Source: Riptortus pedestris
Lineage: Eukaryota; Arthropoda; Insecta; Hemiptera; Alydidae
NCBI GenBank assembly: GCA_019009955.1
Contig: CM032232.1
Location: 70,512,001-70,576,000 of the forward strand
Reading direction: 5' to 3'
DNA length: 64,000 nt
Shown here: piece by piece, positions 22,894 through 34,928 of the stretch
Numbering within the stretch: the stretch's first letter is position 1
Layout: every line of letters starts with the position of its first letter
Program-made: the position numbers and the translations under genes
Notes under the pieces: generated by a model
Told to the model about the DNA's origin: nothing
Databases searched by the model: none
What the model saw: only the letters and a program-made list of their open reading frames with translations

Positions 22894-23796
22894 TATATTG
22901 ATTCTCTTCGTAAAGTAGCAGAATTGTTAAATATATGAAGAACATTTTGAAAAATCCTAATTGTACTAAAAATCTAAAATTTAATTGGGGGCAATGTCAT
23001 TTTCAGATACCTTCTCTTTGAAAATGTAGATGTATATTCAAGAAATATACTAAATATATAACAATAAAAAGTTTGTGATTTCTATCTCATCTGAAAAAAT
23101 GAACTTAGATTATTTCTATATAATTTATTAGAAAACTTCAATGACTTAAGAATTTCCAGAACATGTAATTAATTTCTTCACTGTTCTAAAAAAATATATC
23201 CAGTACAAATGATATGAGGACAAGATAAATGTCTAAAAGTGATAAAAGTTGATATACAATTTCTATAGCAGCCTGAATTAATAGGGGTCATCAATAATTT
23301 TAGATGTCGGGCAGTTATCAGTATTACTTTAAATAAACAATATCGACGTCCTGCCCATCACGTAACCCCTGATAAACTGTGACGTCGAAATGAAAAATCT
23401 GTTTTGGATGGATCGCTCCGGGCTGTTAACACTTCGGGAGGAAAACATGTTGTTCTAAAGGCACCAATAATGGAGAATCACTAACAGGGCTTGGGGGATG
23501 ATAAATATCTTTTCAACGTCAGTAGGAAGTCTGAGTGTTATATGAAATCTGTATCGTGTAGAGTTATGTGAAATCAGTTTCGTGTAAAGGGTTACACGAA
23601 TTCTTTATTGTGTAGAGGGGCGGTGCATTTCTCTTCAACAATAGTAAGTACCTGACTCACGTCAAATCTAGCACATAAACATATGGCTGGAAGAAGTAAT
23701 GGTTAAGCAAGTCATTTTAATTGGCTGGTAAAATAATGGTCTTGATAAAATCTCTTAACCGAGTATATGTCGAAAGGTCACAATAATTTTTAAAAA
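22639..23796. other. Unassigned, with a TA microsatellite at 22852-22891
   Basis: No gene or element terminus was recognised. The TA run is flanked by GACAAATTTGTT and AGATATATTGATTC, which do not match the blocks flanking the Helentron-like TA tract. Confidence 0.45.
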
Positions 23797-24186
23797 TCTG
23801 AGTTGGTATTCTAGCAGGTGGAAGTGACTTCTAATATATGTAAGATAAAAAATTGTTGGCTACGCTTCAACTATAATAATTTATTAAAACGGCAAAGCAC
23901 TTTCGATGCAGTGCATCATCGTCAGCGCTATGTTGACACACAAAATAATAATTACATTTCTATTAAAATATTTTAGAGACCATATAACAATAAAAACTTA
24001 TCTGTCTTAGAACTAAATAACATATAAAAGTTTTCTTATATCAACAATTTTTATTAAATTAAGTGGATACAGGTAGTTTCTGGCAGGTGGAAGTGACTTC
24101 TAATGTATGTAGGATGAAAAAATGTTGGCTACGCTTTAAGAAATCATATAATTCATACAATCATTTTATTGCCCATCTAGTTTCGA
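23797..24186 (-). repeat. Penelope-like pseudo-LTR-like repeat, inverted arm 1
   Basis: Bases 23872-24186 are an inverted copy of 24766-25081 at very high identity over about 315 bases. Within this arm AGGTGGAAGTGACTTCTAAT and GTTGGCTACGCTT occur twice in direct orientation about 275 bases apart (near 23818 and 24091), giving a tandem pseudo-LTR-like arrangement. On the minus strand it carries CTGACGA-stem-GAAA and CTGATGA...GAAA motifs. Tandem or inverted partial repeats with such motifs are typical of Penelope-like elements; no reverse transcriptase or GIY-YIG coding sequence is present. Confidence 0.5.
23897..23927 (-). other. CTGACGA-stem-GAAA motif, hammerhead-like
   Basis: Minus strand: CTGACGAT, GATGC, ACT loop, GCATC, GAAAGTGC. 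The five-base stem is perfect and abuts GAAA. The unpaired T after CTGACGA departs from the textbook core. Confidence 0.45.
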
Positions 24187-24209
24187 GGCATGTTGACACC
24201 TCATCAGGT
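24177..24209 (-). other. CTGATGA...GAAA motif, hammerhead-like
   Basis: Minus strand: CTGATGAGG, TGTCAACATG, CCTCGAAAC. GAGG and CCTC can pair, but this pairing uses bases that are unpaired in a canonical hammerhead. It lies at the boundary of the inverted arm. Confidence 0.35.
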
Positions 24210-24765
24210 GCACTATCCAACAATTGGTAAAATCATGACTACATTTGCTGGAACGATCTTCAACTAGCTACGTCAGGCAGAGACTAACTAAAAACAATAT
24301 GGGGAGTCATGTCCGCTGAGTACAATTGATAAGTCAAAAAGTTAACATCGATTACCACTGAAGAAGTATAGCCTGGATACTAAACGAAATTCTTACATTG
24401 CTATCAGTTTTTAAAATACTAAATTATATTCTATAAGGCCATGCTAGCAATAATAAACAAAGCTTTGCTTTCAAAAAGAAATGAACATGGACAAGAGGTT
24501 AATAAACGAGAATATGGATATTATAAGTTATAGGAAAAAGGTTTAATAAAAAACTGAAATTAAACACTTGAATTATGTATTAGCTTATTAGAAAGTTAAT
24601 AGGATAATTGTATATTTTAAACATTTATGTAAATGTAATAATTTCGTTTAATATCCGGTATATATATAGTTACCAAACTCGATATTTATTCGTTTTATGC
24701 AAAAAGAAAGATCAAGTTCGTTAATCGCTGAAATCGGACGGGAGGGAGGAGATCCCTCAACGGGT

Positions 24766-25081
24766 CGCGAAACTAGTTGGGCAAACAAATTATTGTATGA
24801 ATCATATGATTTTTTAAAGCGTAGCCAACATTTTTTCATCCTACATACATTAGAAGTCACTTCCACCTGCCAGAAACTACCTGTATCCACTTAGTTTAAT
24901 AAAATTGTTGATATATGAAAACTTTTATATGTTATTTAGTTCTAAGACAGATAAGTTTTTATTGTTATATGGTATCTAAAATATTTTTATAGAAATGTAA
25001 TTATTATTTTGTGTGTCAACAGGGCACTGACGATGATGCACAGCATCGAAAGTGCTTTGCCGTTTAAATAAATTATTATTA
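24766..25081 (+). repeat. Penelope-like pseudo-LTR-like repeat, inverted arm 2
   Basis: Reverse complement of 23872-24186, differing at only a few positions, separated from it by about 580 bases, and inserted in the body of a Helentron-like copy. The insertion is therefore younger than that copy. The open frames here (24697-24894 plus, 24648-24890 minus) are by-products of the junction. Confidence 0.6.
25025..25055 (+). other. CTGACGA-stem-GAAA motif, hammerhead-like
   Basis: CTGACGAT, GATGC, ACA loop, GCATC, GAAAGTGC: the same structure as 23897 with one loop change, stem preserved. Confidence 0.45.
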
Positions 25082-25432
25082 AATGGGGGGTTTAGAGAAG
25101 AGGAGTTTCGAAAATTCTTAATATCTACGTTATTATGCGTCGCATCGAAAAATTGTATAGAACCGATTTTATTGCAAATGTAATGTTCTATAAAAGTTGT
25201 TATGTACATGTTTCCATTATCTTTATTATTAACCGAGATATGTGGGTTTTCTTAGGACTCCTACTCATGTCATATCAACAATAAGCTCTATATTATGAAA
25301 CACTTTATTTGAAGCCTTAATAACTAATATTGTTCTCATTGAACCTTTAACGACATGAGATATATGCAAATACATGAGGCAAGTGGAAAATAAGTTTAGT
25401 TAACGCACACCTACGAGACGGACTTTTACTTT

Positions 25433-25914
25433 TTGACGTATATCGATACTTCCAATTATAATCAGCTGATTCGACCCACCATATTGCTTTGAATTAGTCC
25501 ATGACTGACTTGTCTAGTAGAAGGTCGTTCTACAAAATGACTACATTTGAAGTTTTGTCGTCACAACCATATGATTTTACCATTTGCCGGATATTACTCC
25601 TGATGAGGCGTCAGATAGACGCTAAACTAGTGATAGTATGGGTAATTTGATTTTGTATTTATCTTAACATTCCGCCGTATGCTTTATTAAGTCTTTTTAA
25701 CTCGATTATAGTATGTGACCAAAACTTTCAATTTAATTTCTTCATTGGAACATTCTTCGGGCTCCTTCTGTCCTGCAAAAAAGAAAAGGAATATTGTAAT
25801 AATACATTACATAATAAACATAAAATAAAAAAAAACATAACACAAAAAATTAACAGTCAGTACATCATAGTTTGATGAAATACAGAAATGGTAACGATTT
25901 ATTATTAGCAGATT
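25433..25914. other. Unassigned sequence between Helentron-like copies
   Basis: Contains a further CTGATGA motif at 25598-25630 (CTGATGAG, GCGTC, AGATA, GACGC, TAAAC) with a perfect five-base stem but TAAA in place of GAAA. No gene seen. Confidence 0.45.
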
Positions 25915-26033
25915 TCCCTAGAGGGAAATCAGCTATTGAGGTTGTACTCATGACGGAATTTTCAAATGTTTTCTTCAAATGTCCATCGATCCTACCTAGG
26001 AGATGACGAAAAAGAGGTCCGTTCAAAACTGCA

Positions 26034-26070
<37 letters not shown>

Positions 26071-26507
26071 CTGTTACCGCTCTAGCGGTCGCAATTTTTG
26101 TTTGATCGTTACCAAACTCGATATTCAGTCGTTCTATGTAAAAAGGAAGATCAAGTTCGTTGGCGGCTGAAATCGGACGAGTGGGAGGGGGGGTTTAGAG
26201 GGGAGGATTTTCGAAAATTCGAAATATTTTCGTTACTATACGTCGGATCGAAATATTTTATTGAATCAATCTTATTCCAAATTAAATTTACTATAAATAT
26301 TGTTACATACATTTATTCTCTATCTTGAATATTAACCGAGATATTTGCATTTTAATAAATCTGGGCGGATAACGGATGAGAGTGACTCTCCCGCCAAAAG
26401 CTAGGTCGGCCGTTTCCTTAACTGTTCGGCTCTCTTGAAATTTCTCTATTGTAACACTGCGCGTGGGAAATCTGCTTAGTTTACGCAGCCCCTGCGTGAC
26501 GGACTTA
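25915..26507 (-). mobile_element. Helentron-like element, full length
   Basis: The plus-strand reading opens AGCAGATTTCCCTAGAGGG (3' palindrome with a changed centre, TAGA) and closes with ACGCAG-CCC-CTGCGT and GACGGACTT. The TA tract is about 28 bases at 26039. The 5' block at about 26360-26450 (TGGGCGGATAACGG, CGGCCGTTTCCTTAACTG) defines a sub-type shared with 27124 and 51660. The frames at 26098-26328 and 26303-26614 are internal. Confidence 0.93.
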
Positions 26508-27122
26508 CATGGTTGATTTATAAAGACTAAAAGTATAAAAATGATCTGACAAAATAATGATAGAAAGAGACAATAAACAAACAATTTAAAATAAATATCT
26601 AATGTTATGTCCAATGTGTTTTGACCAAAATAAAATTAGGATTTGTCTGAAAGTAAAAATGAACGGGGAGCTTTACTATAAATAACCATATTGTCGGCCT
26701 GTCTTGCATTTAACAATAAAATTAAGGCTCAAAAATAGAGCCGTCTGGTTGGTGCGAGTGGTCCTGGATGCATAAAAAACCTCAATTTGTGGAAAAACAA
26801 AGAGATAAACCTGGCACTCCTGGATTTCAGGCGTCTCTCTTGAATGTTTGAATCTTTAAAAGAGACTAATGCTTTTGCTTGTTTACAACACGAAACCTGT
26901 TTTTATAAATTTAATCTTGGCCTGGAGAAGAGTGGATAACCTGACTATGCATAATCATGGCTCGCCAGACACTCTCAACGAAACAAACAGTAAGTTTTAT
27001 TTTCTAATCATGTTTCGAGATACTTATATTAGGTCTGATTATTTTTTTTTGGAACGAAAAAAAAGGGTCAGCAGTAATTTAATTGATAGAACAGTAAAAT
27101 AATATATGTAACATTAAGAGTA
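26508..27122. other. Unassigned spacer between two similar Helentron-like copies
   Basis: About 615 bases; no gene or terminus recognised. A 77-codon plus-strand frame at 26869-27102 has no identifiable product. Confidence 0.4.
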
Positions 27123-27247
27123 TTAGCAGATTTCCCTTAAGGGAAATCAGCTATTGAGGTTGTACTCATGACGGAATTTTTGAAATTTTTTCTTCAAATG
27201 TCCATCGATCCTACCTAGTAGATGACCGAAAATGAGGTCCGTTAAAA

Positions 27248-27286
<39 letters not shown>

Positions 27287-27673
27287 AATTTGCCTGTTAC
27301 CTCTCTAGCAGTCGCAATTTTTTTTATCCTTACCAAACTCGATATTTAGTCGTTTTATGTAAAAAGAAAGATCAAGTTCGTTAACGGCTGAAATCGGATC
27401 AGTGGGAGGGGGGGTTTAGAGGAGAGGATTTTCGAAATATTTCCGTAACTATACGTCGGATCGAAAAATTGTACAGAATGAATCTTATTGCAAATTACAT
27501 TTACTATAAATATTGCTATTTACATTTATTCTCTTTCTTGAATATTAACCGAGATATTTGCATTTTTATTAAATCTGGGCGGCTAACGGACGGAGCTCTC
27601 TTGAAATTTCTCTACTCTAAAACTTCACGTGGGAAATCTGCTTAGTTTACGAAGCCCCTGCGTGATGGACTTA
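27123..27673 (-). mobile_element. Helentron-like element, full length
   Basis: Plus-strand reading starts AGCAGATTTCCCTTAAGGG, a perfect 3' palindrome, and ends with ACGAAGCCCCTGCGT and GATGGACTT, each one change from consensus. The TA tract is about 33 bases. Same 5' sub-type and orientation as 25915-26507, but lacking about 30 bases of that block; two close relatives 615 bases apart. Confidence 0.93.
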
Positions 27674-28247
27674 TTTATTTTGCTCCTGAATTGTAGCCTG
27701 GTTGTCCATTATCAGTTAGGTGCCAAATTTCATTAGCTATTAACTTTAATATACTTAGTCAAACAGTCAATAACTGCAACCATTTTTGGTTAATAGCATA
27801 TATGTGCAAAACAATGTCCACTAAATAAAGAAATTATAATCTAGTTAGTAATATATTTTTTGACCAGAAATTAAAACTTGCAGTGTTAATGCAACTAATG
27901 GGTTATTCGTAAATGCACAGACCTACCATTTTGTAAAACATTTATTATGATTTTTCTGTTTTCGTTAGAATTATTTGTTTATTTATTATCACAAGAAATA
28001 TTTATTTTATTACTTCTTTCAGATGGTCTGATTACAAATATAGCAGATATAAAGTGATTAACTGTTTCACAGCAGTGTTGTTGGAATTGAAGAATATTAT
28101 GTACTTGGAAACAGAAAAAGACGTCCAATTCTTCACAAGTATTTTATTTCAGGACTTAGCGCTTTCGAAGACAATTGTCTCCATCTTCAGAGCTACTTGC
28201 ATGCACTGGAAAGACAGCAAGTGACTCACTTTATTTTATATTATATA
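27674..28247. other. Unassigned, with a Penelope-like motif at 28159-28192
   Basis: On the minus strand 28159-28192 reads CTGAAGATG, GAGAC, AATT, GTCTTC, GAAAGCGC, another CTGANGA-stem-GAAA motif with a near-perfect stem. Nothing else was recognised. Confidence 0.45.
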
Positions 28248-28375
28248 TAATTGTTATGTACATCTATTCTATATCATGAAATTTAACCGAGATATTTGCA
28301 TTTTTCAGTTTTCAGCCTTACCAAACCCCCCACTTCTACTAATGTTAAATAAACAATACTCTTTTAAAAAATCTG
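28248..28375 (-). mobile_element. Helentron-like element, internal fragment
   Basis: TGTTATGTACATCTATTCTA, TTTAACCGAGATATTTGCAT, TTCAGTTTTCAGCC, CCCCCCACTTCTACTAATG match the 5' half of the body. Neither terminus is present. Confidence 0.75.
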
Positions 28376-29596
28376 TATTCAGAAAAAAAGGTGTTCCTTT
28401 TAAATGAAGGAAATTATTTGTTTTTAAAGAGGCGTGAATTATTGTTAGTCAGAATAAAGGTATGAAGTCTCGGGTTGATAAACTTGGTAATAATTAATTT
28501 TATAGGCCTCCATATATTTTTAATTACCTAAATAACCATTCACATGCATAATAAATGTACAAATCGAGATGAAAACGAACTAGCAGAATAAATTAAAGAA
28601 GTTACTAGCTGGAAATAGACAAAGATAAACGGTAACTCAATGATCGCTTTCTTAAATACCCAAAATTTTGGGCACAAAAGGACATCCACCCCAATGTATA
28701 TATATTTGCATATGTATGTTGTCTGTGTATTGTTTTGAAACGCCTTTTAATGAGAAGTTTCTTCGTTAACCTTTTCATTCTGCTTAGTCATATTGCAACA
28801 TAGAATCATGGCTTTGAATATATAGTGGAAGGATTATAATTAGTGTCGAATTCAAAATATTAAAGCTTAAGTCTCTTGTTTAGAAAATAATACTGACCGG
28901 CAAATAATTTCCGTGATTAGCCCTTTAATAATGTTGTTTTCATAGTTCATCTTATCTTTACATTATGAAATAATAATTAATAAAACATATACGATTTATA
29001 TGACTTTTTGACCCTAGTCGCAAAAAGTGGACGTTAATAAATAATTTAATTTAATGATTTTTTTATTGTTCTGTGGTGCTACTATAGGAATCCCATTTGG
29101 ATTTTTTTTTTTTTTTTTATAAACTGCGACCTTTTAGTTGTTTTGAGGCGAATGAAAATAATTATTAATTTATTTTTGTTTTGGAAAGGCTTTTATTCGT
29201 AAAGGGCAGTCGCTAAACTCATATTTTATTCATTAGCGACTATTTCAGCTCTTCAGAGGCCAAATCCAAGCTTTATGCAAGTGACAGCGTTGTGAAAGTG
29301 CTTCCCACAAAATTACATCTCTTCTAGAGCCTAATTAATTTATCGCAGGCTTGTATCTTCTCTTTTGGATTTAGTTTATCTCTAAGAAATTTACAAATAT
29401 TCTAGTCCTGGCAATGATTTCGCTTAGAGAAAATCTAGGTTCTCTTTAATTAATTTCATTTCATTTGAGCTTAATTGAGACTTATTCTATTAGAAGGGTA
29501 ATCCCATAAAAAAAAATAAAAAATAAAATAAAATAAAAAATAATGTATTTTTGAAAAAGAAAAGAAGAATTATTGTTGAGTGACAAGCTTAGTAAT
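28376..29596. other. Unassigned intergenic sequence with a SINE scrap
   Basis: At about 29018-29048, GTCGCAAAAAGTGGACGTTA and ATAAATAATTTAA match the 3' tail of the tRNA-derived SINE. A T17 run lies at 29101. Nothing else was recognised. Confidence 0.5.
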
Positions 29597-30231
29597 TTTA
29601 GCAGATTTACATTAAAGGAAATCAGCTATTGAGGTCGTACTCATCTATCCTACCTAGGAAATAACGAAAATGTGGTTCGTTCAATACTGTATGTATATAT
29701 ATATATATGTGATAGTCTGTTACGGCTCTAGCAGTCCCAATTATTCTCAAACTCGATATTTAGTAGTTTTATGTAAAAAGAAGTATCAAGTTCGGTAATG
29801 GCTAAAATCAGACCAGGGCGCTCTAGCGGTCGCAATTTTTGTTTGATCGTTACAAAACTCGAAATTTAGTCGTTTAATGCAAAAAGAAAGATCAAGTTCG
29901 TTAACGGCTGAAATGGGATCTGTGGGAGTGGGGGTTTGAAAGGGAGGAATTTCAAAAATTCAAAATATCTCTGTTACTGTACGTCGGATCGAAAAATTGT
30001 ATAGAAACAATCTTATTGAAAATTAAATTTAATATACATAGTGTCCTATACATTTTTACCGTATAATGAGTATTAACCGAGATATTTGGATTTTATAGTA
30101 AGATTTCATATTACCATTTGTATTTATTCACTTAACATTCACGGTTGTGTTACCTGTATGTATATTTATCTACTGTAAACCTTCGCTTGGAAAATCTGCT
30201 TAGTTTACGCAGCGCCTGCGTGACGGACTTT
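29597..30231 (-). mobile_element. Helentron-like element with internal tandem duplication
   Basis: Both ends are present (plus-strand AGCAGATTTACATTAAAGG to ACGCAG-CGC-CTGCGT, GACGGACTT). The block from the 'CTCTAGC.GTC' element to the 'CTGAAATGGGA' element occurs twice in tandem (about 29722-29815 and 29818-29925), the first copy more decayed. The 3' flank between hairpin and TA tract is shortened. The frame at 30145-30402 reads out of this element. Confidence 0.88.
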
Positions 30232-31221
30232 CTTATTTCTTTATTGTGTAATGCTATTTATATATCTAGGGATACAGCCTTTTATCTTCATTATATTTTT
30301 TTTCGAAACAACTGTCTTGCTAATAGGTATTTCTTAAGGTTCATAGATCATTTAAAACTATTAACTCATGAACTCCCCCCCCCCCCACTTTCCAAACATT
30401 AATTTAACGTGAGACTTTTTGGAAAGTTATTGTAGACACATTAGACATTGTGTAATAAATAATAACAATAATTTTAGGATATATAATAAATGAGTAATAA
30501 TATTTGAGATTTCCACACCGATGAGAAAGGGATTAGCAGCCACTCAAGTTAGAATAAGAACCCACAATAATACCCCATAGTTAGAATGCCGAGGAAAGTG
30601 AGCATAAACAAACCAATAAACCTTGGAAAGCAATGACTGCAAACAGCATTGGCCAATCCATCGACTATTTTATGAGAAGATTAGCATAAGACAGTAACTA
30701 CTAAGGCACGACTACACTGTCGATAACAGACAGTTGTGAATAACTCCTGTTACTCCAATGATCTGATAATATATAGTTTGTTAGGGGTCTGTAGTTTTAA
30801 AACTGTAAAATTATATATTGTTATGTCCTCCAATTGTTACATACATATTTTCCTAACTTAAAAATAATCGATTATTTGTTTAATAGAAGTTTTCCCATCT
30901 GCTAATGAGGTTTTACTGATGACAGGAATTCCAAATTTTAACGAACTTCATTTTAGTAAATTTTTGTTTTTTTCCAGGGAGTGTTGGTCATTTAAAGGAT
31001 ATTTTCCTTTTCAGGGAGTGTTGGCCTAGAATAACGTCTGCTCAAGAAGATCAATTTATTATTTTGAAAAGCAAGAGGAATAGAAGGCTCACAGGTCCCG
31101 AGATTCGAGCGCCTTGAAGAAGTTCGTGTCTTTTTCTACCGTGAAAAGAAAGCCAATTTATTGGATCTTGTCGGTACTCTAAAACCACTTCTAAGACCAG
31201 CCAATAAAAAGAAAAGGTATT
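30232..31221. other. Unassigned intergenic sequence
   Basis: No gene or mobile element was recognised. GGGAGTGTTGG occurs twice about 40 bases apart near 30980-31025 as a small local repeat. Confidence 0.4.
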
Positions 31222-32003
31222 TATTATATATTTGTCTGTTAACGCTATAGCGGTCGCAATTTTTGTTTGATCGAGACCAAACTCGATATTTAATCATTTC
31301 GTGTAAAAATAAAGATGAGTTCGTTAATGGCGGAAATCGAACTAGTGGGAGGGAGGATTTGAAATATCTCTGTTACTATACGTCGGACCGAAACATTGTA
31401 TAGAACCAATCTCTTTAAATATTAAATGTACTATAAATATTGAAATATGCATGTGTTCTCTAGCTTGAATATTAATCAAGATATTTAATTTTTTCAGTTT
31501 TCATCCTCCAGCAAACCCCCACTTCTACTCATGTTGCATACACAATACTCTTATATAAAATAAGCCACACTATTCGAAGCTTAAATACCTAGTGTTGTTT
31601 TCAAGAGGCTTTATTATACGGCATATATGCAAATATGTTCTGGTCTTGAGTTCTCGGACTACTAAAATTTGATTGATTGGGATAAATAATATTCTAGTTC
31701 ATTATAAATTACAGTACTAGATATAGAGAGATTGTAAATAGTTTCCATAAATTTAATATTTTATATTGTGATATATTCCTGTAATAGTTTTCTTTCCAGT
31801 GAGAGGTTGGCATATCTTTTGGTCTACATTTCAGACGCATCCTGTCTCGAGGTTATTAAAATTGGCTGAAAGATTTCTTATTACCGTTTGTAATTATTCG
31901 CTTAATATTCACGGTGGTGTGTTACCAGTATGTAGATTTATCTATTGCTAAACTTCACGAGGGAAATCTGCTTAGTTTACGCTACTCTTGCCCGGGACGT
32001 TTA
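31222..32003 (-). mobile_element. Helentron-like element lacking its 3' end
   Basis: Begins at the block after the TA tract (TTTGTCTGTTAACGCTATAG) and runs through the body to TTTATCTATTGCTAAACTTC and AAATCTGCTTAGTTTACGC. The terminal hairpin is replaced by TACTCTTGCCCGGGACGTTT. 5' sub-type with TTACCAGTATGTAGATTTATC. The 3' block and palindrome are absent. Confidence 0.8.
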
Positions 32004-33994
32004 TGGTTTTCGTGTAATATGGGAAAGCAGTCCCCTTGTAGCTGGAAATACGTAAACTTGAAAAGAATTCTAAGGCTCGACTGAGATTCTTGAGTTTCTC
32101 AGCCTTGATCCTCCGTGTTATTCTTTTTCCGGTACGACTTTGCACTCAGAGAGGATGTATAAAATGTTGAGATAAGAGATTATGATAAATATCTGTGTAA
32201 CGAGCCAACTCACTTAAGAGGATAGTGAAGATCTCCATAGGAGTGTGTACGTTCATAGTTGAAAGATCTCTTACAAAACTATCGCCCACACATTGTCCTT
32301 TATACATTATTAATGAGTAGCATATTCATATGGTAATTTGAGATCTCCTGCAATAGCTCGTTGCTCCTCCGGCTCTCAGCACTTTCTTCTCTGGCCAAAT
32401 ATTATTCCTACTCTACATAAACGCTTCAAATGGTTCCTATCTTTCATCTATATGAATTCTCTCGATGTAAATGAATATCACGTCAACCTCGAACTCAGAC
32501 GGAATTTAATAATAACTACTCAATACTTTTAATAATATAAAAGCGCTTTCATGCGTTGAAGATAAATGATAAGGTCGGATTTTCTTGATAATATGTGCTT
32601 TCAGAAACCTCCGATCTATAAATGGATTTAAGCATTATCACTACCGTTTAACTTATCACTAACGAATATTTTGATAATATTTAGTATCCAATATATCTGC
32701 AGCTAGCTTTAAAATTTGATGTGGACACTACACGACTTCCTTGCCCTACTATTAAATTAAATATACGAAATGTTTCGATGTCCCTTAAGATATGTCCAGG
32801 AAGTATCCTTCCTGTCCAACAAACTTTTCATGCAAATTTTCATTTAGTTACCACATTTAGAACTTTTATGTTTAATTTCTTTACTGTTCAACTAGTCCTG
32901 GCGATCCTTACCAACCCCACATTTCCATTGTTTCTGAACAATTATATTCCGTTTTACGAGGAATCCAACTTTCATTGGTCTAATGTCAGTACAGTCTAAA
33001 CGAAAGTCTTAGCCATCATTTGTTTTGGTATGTTATCCCTAGGCAATTTATTGATAGAGCTCCTATTTTTCTTTCAGCTGTCCTAAGTACTCAAAAAAGG
33101 ATTATTTATGTTGCAATGTAATGCTGGGTAATCTGAAGAAAGTGGATCTTCATGTACTAGGGTAAAATGAGTTTGCGGATGTCCCGTGATTTTATTAGGA
33201 AAGACAACTTTCGTCCACTGACAAGGACATCCTCAATACTGGACCACTCTGACGGTTCGATTCTACAAGTTAACAGGAGCACTTTTTTCAGGATTGATAA
33301 TGGCAAGTATTGTGATTATTAAATTTTCCAAATGGCCTCATTATTTCCTGACCTATTTCAAGAAACAATAATTAAGTAAATTATTCTAAACCTAATGTAA
33401 ACGGGAAAGGAACTCAACACTTACTCGTCATTGTTATATATTGTTAAGCGTAATTCTGGGTGCAGAATGAAGTCAGCCTGCAAACATAGAGAGATGATGA
33501 ATTTCCTGGCAAAAGAACAACCACGTCAAAGGCCGCTGGTATTGGGTCAAATCACTGTATATGGATTCAAACGAATGGTTATACTATTGTTGAGAATCTA
33601 ACAGGGAGCGTATCAAACAATAGCAATAAATACCATTTAGGAGGGAAACTGAGTTTCAGCATGTGATTGGATGCAATTAATTATACTGTTGTTAAAGTAC
33701 GATATGCCTGTGGCTGTCGGCTTTCAACATGTTGAATATAGTTGCACCTCTCTCTAGATATATTTATTCTGAATCTACAATCTATTTCTGCTGATTGTTC
33801 TCATAAAAATTAACTTCTGTTATCTACGAAAATTAAGGCGGTCTAAAAGAGTGACTCTCGTTGGCATCTCCATCAGACTATCCAATTGTAAAGTCAGCTG
33901 GAAGACTTGAAAAATATTCGCTTGAATCCAAAATTGTTAGAGCACTCCATAGACATTTGCTTGCAAAAGCTGACTGATGTTCTTGACTTAATTT
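32004..33994. other. Unassigned 2-kb stretch, possible unique host DNA
   Basis: I see no element termini, microsatellite or recognisable protein here. Frames at 32338-32532 and 32721-32999 are short and unlike any family I know. Being free of repeats, this is one of the few places where host regulatory or intronic sequence might sit. Confidence 0.35.
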
Positions 33995-34605
33995 ATAGAT
34001 TATATTATTTTATTAAGAATATTACATAATGTGATATGTAAAATACAATAGTCCTCCATCACTCTCGACAGAAGCTACACCCCTTCATCACAATGAGAGG
34101 AGCAGCTTCTCTCTGTCTGGCAAGGAAGTCAAGGGCTAAGGAGGAATATGGCACTTGATAAGAAAATAGCCTAGCCACTGCTATCACTTCACTTTAGCCT
34201 TCCATAGGAGAACTCTGGGCCATTGTCTCTTGAGGCACTCTGAAGGTGATGAGTGGTCTTGGAAAGGGCTAGGACTTCTGGATTAGGATGATTGGATAGC
34301 CTGCTGTGGATTTTTTTGAATCTTGAGGGAATTAGGTCCTTTACAAATTGGATATTAAGATCTTTATGAAGGGTGATGTTTGTAATGTAATATGAGGCAT
34401 CTACTATGATGCGCAGGACTTTAAATTGAAAAGTCTAGAGGTGTCTGATGTTGGAAGGTTTTGCTGTATCCCACACTTCTAATGTGTATGACCATATTGG
34501 TTTAAGTAGAAACTTGTATATTGTTTGTTTGTGTTCGGTAGACAAGTGAGATCTTCTATTTAGCAGTCCGTAATGTGATGTTAAGTTCTAGCCAGTAAGC
34601 AGAAC
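33995..34605 (-). pseudogene. Jockey-type LINE 3' fragment
   Basis: On the minus strand, LLNRRSHLSTEHKQTIYKFL, then KPIWSYTLEVWDTAKPSNIR and an early stop, then similarity through NITLHKDLNI and a short 3' end with TTAATAAAATAATATAATC. This is the thumb/C-terminal part of a Jockey-clade reverse transcriptase with stop codons. The 3' untranslated part matches 39526-40054, so the two are the same LINE family. It is 5' truncated and dead. Confidence 0.8.
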
Positions 34606-34898
34606 TAAACTACAAGTTTAATGTACCTTCAAGTCTTGTTTAGCTGATATTACAATGAGAATTCAAACAAGGGGAACCCACAACGTATTTGGAAGTGAGA
34701 GTTCAGTGGTAGTTGAGTGGAAAGCAGCTGATTGGTGACTTTATCAGGGAGTCCTCATATCATGGTTTCAGGGGGAAAAATCGGATTGAATCAAAAAATT
34801 CGCTGAGTCCAGTTGAATTGCGTAGACGCTGAAGCAGATTTCTGTCAGTAGATTAGAAATAACCTCAATTAATAATCAGTTCATCGAAATCAATCAGA

Positions 34899-34928
34899 AG
34901 GGGCTCAGGTTAGCCATGTGAGCCTCAA
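34899..34928 (+). mobile_element. SINE 5' head fragment
   Basis: GGGGCTCAGGTTAGCCATGTGAG matches the first ~25 bases of the tRNA-derived SINE and then diverges completely (CCTCAAGCAG). Confidence 0.6.

Larger units (their letters stand above)
24650..25432 (-). mobile_element. Helentron-like element interrupted by the Penelope-like arm
   Basis: The family body begins after TATATATATAG with TTACCAAACTCGATATTTAT at 24670 and continues to GAAATCGGACGGGAGGGAGG. It is broken at about 24752 and resumes at 25084 with GGGGGGTTTAGAGAAGAGG, ending GACGGACTTTT at 25432. The 3' end beyond the TA tract is missing. The interruption (about 24752-25083) is the second Penelope-like arm. Confidence 0.85.

Noticed and set aside
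24648..25209. Opposed frames of 65-80 codons at the Helentron/Penelope-like junction
   Set aside because: They span the insertion boundary of two unrelated repeats.
26098..27102. Frames of 76-103 codons in and between the two Helentron-like copies
   Set aside because: The first two lie inside the non-coding repeat body, and equivalent frames are not preserved in sister copies; the third has no recognisable content.
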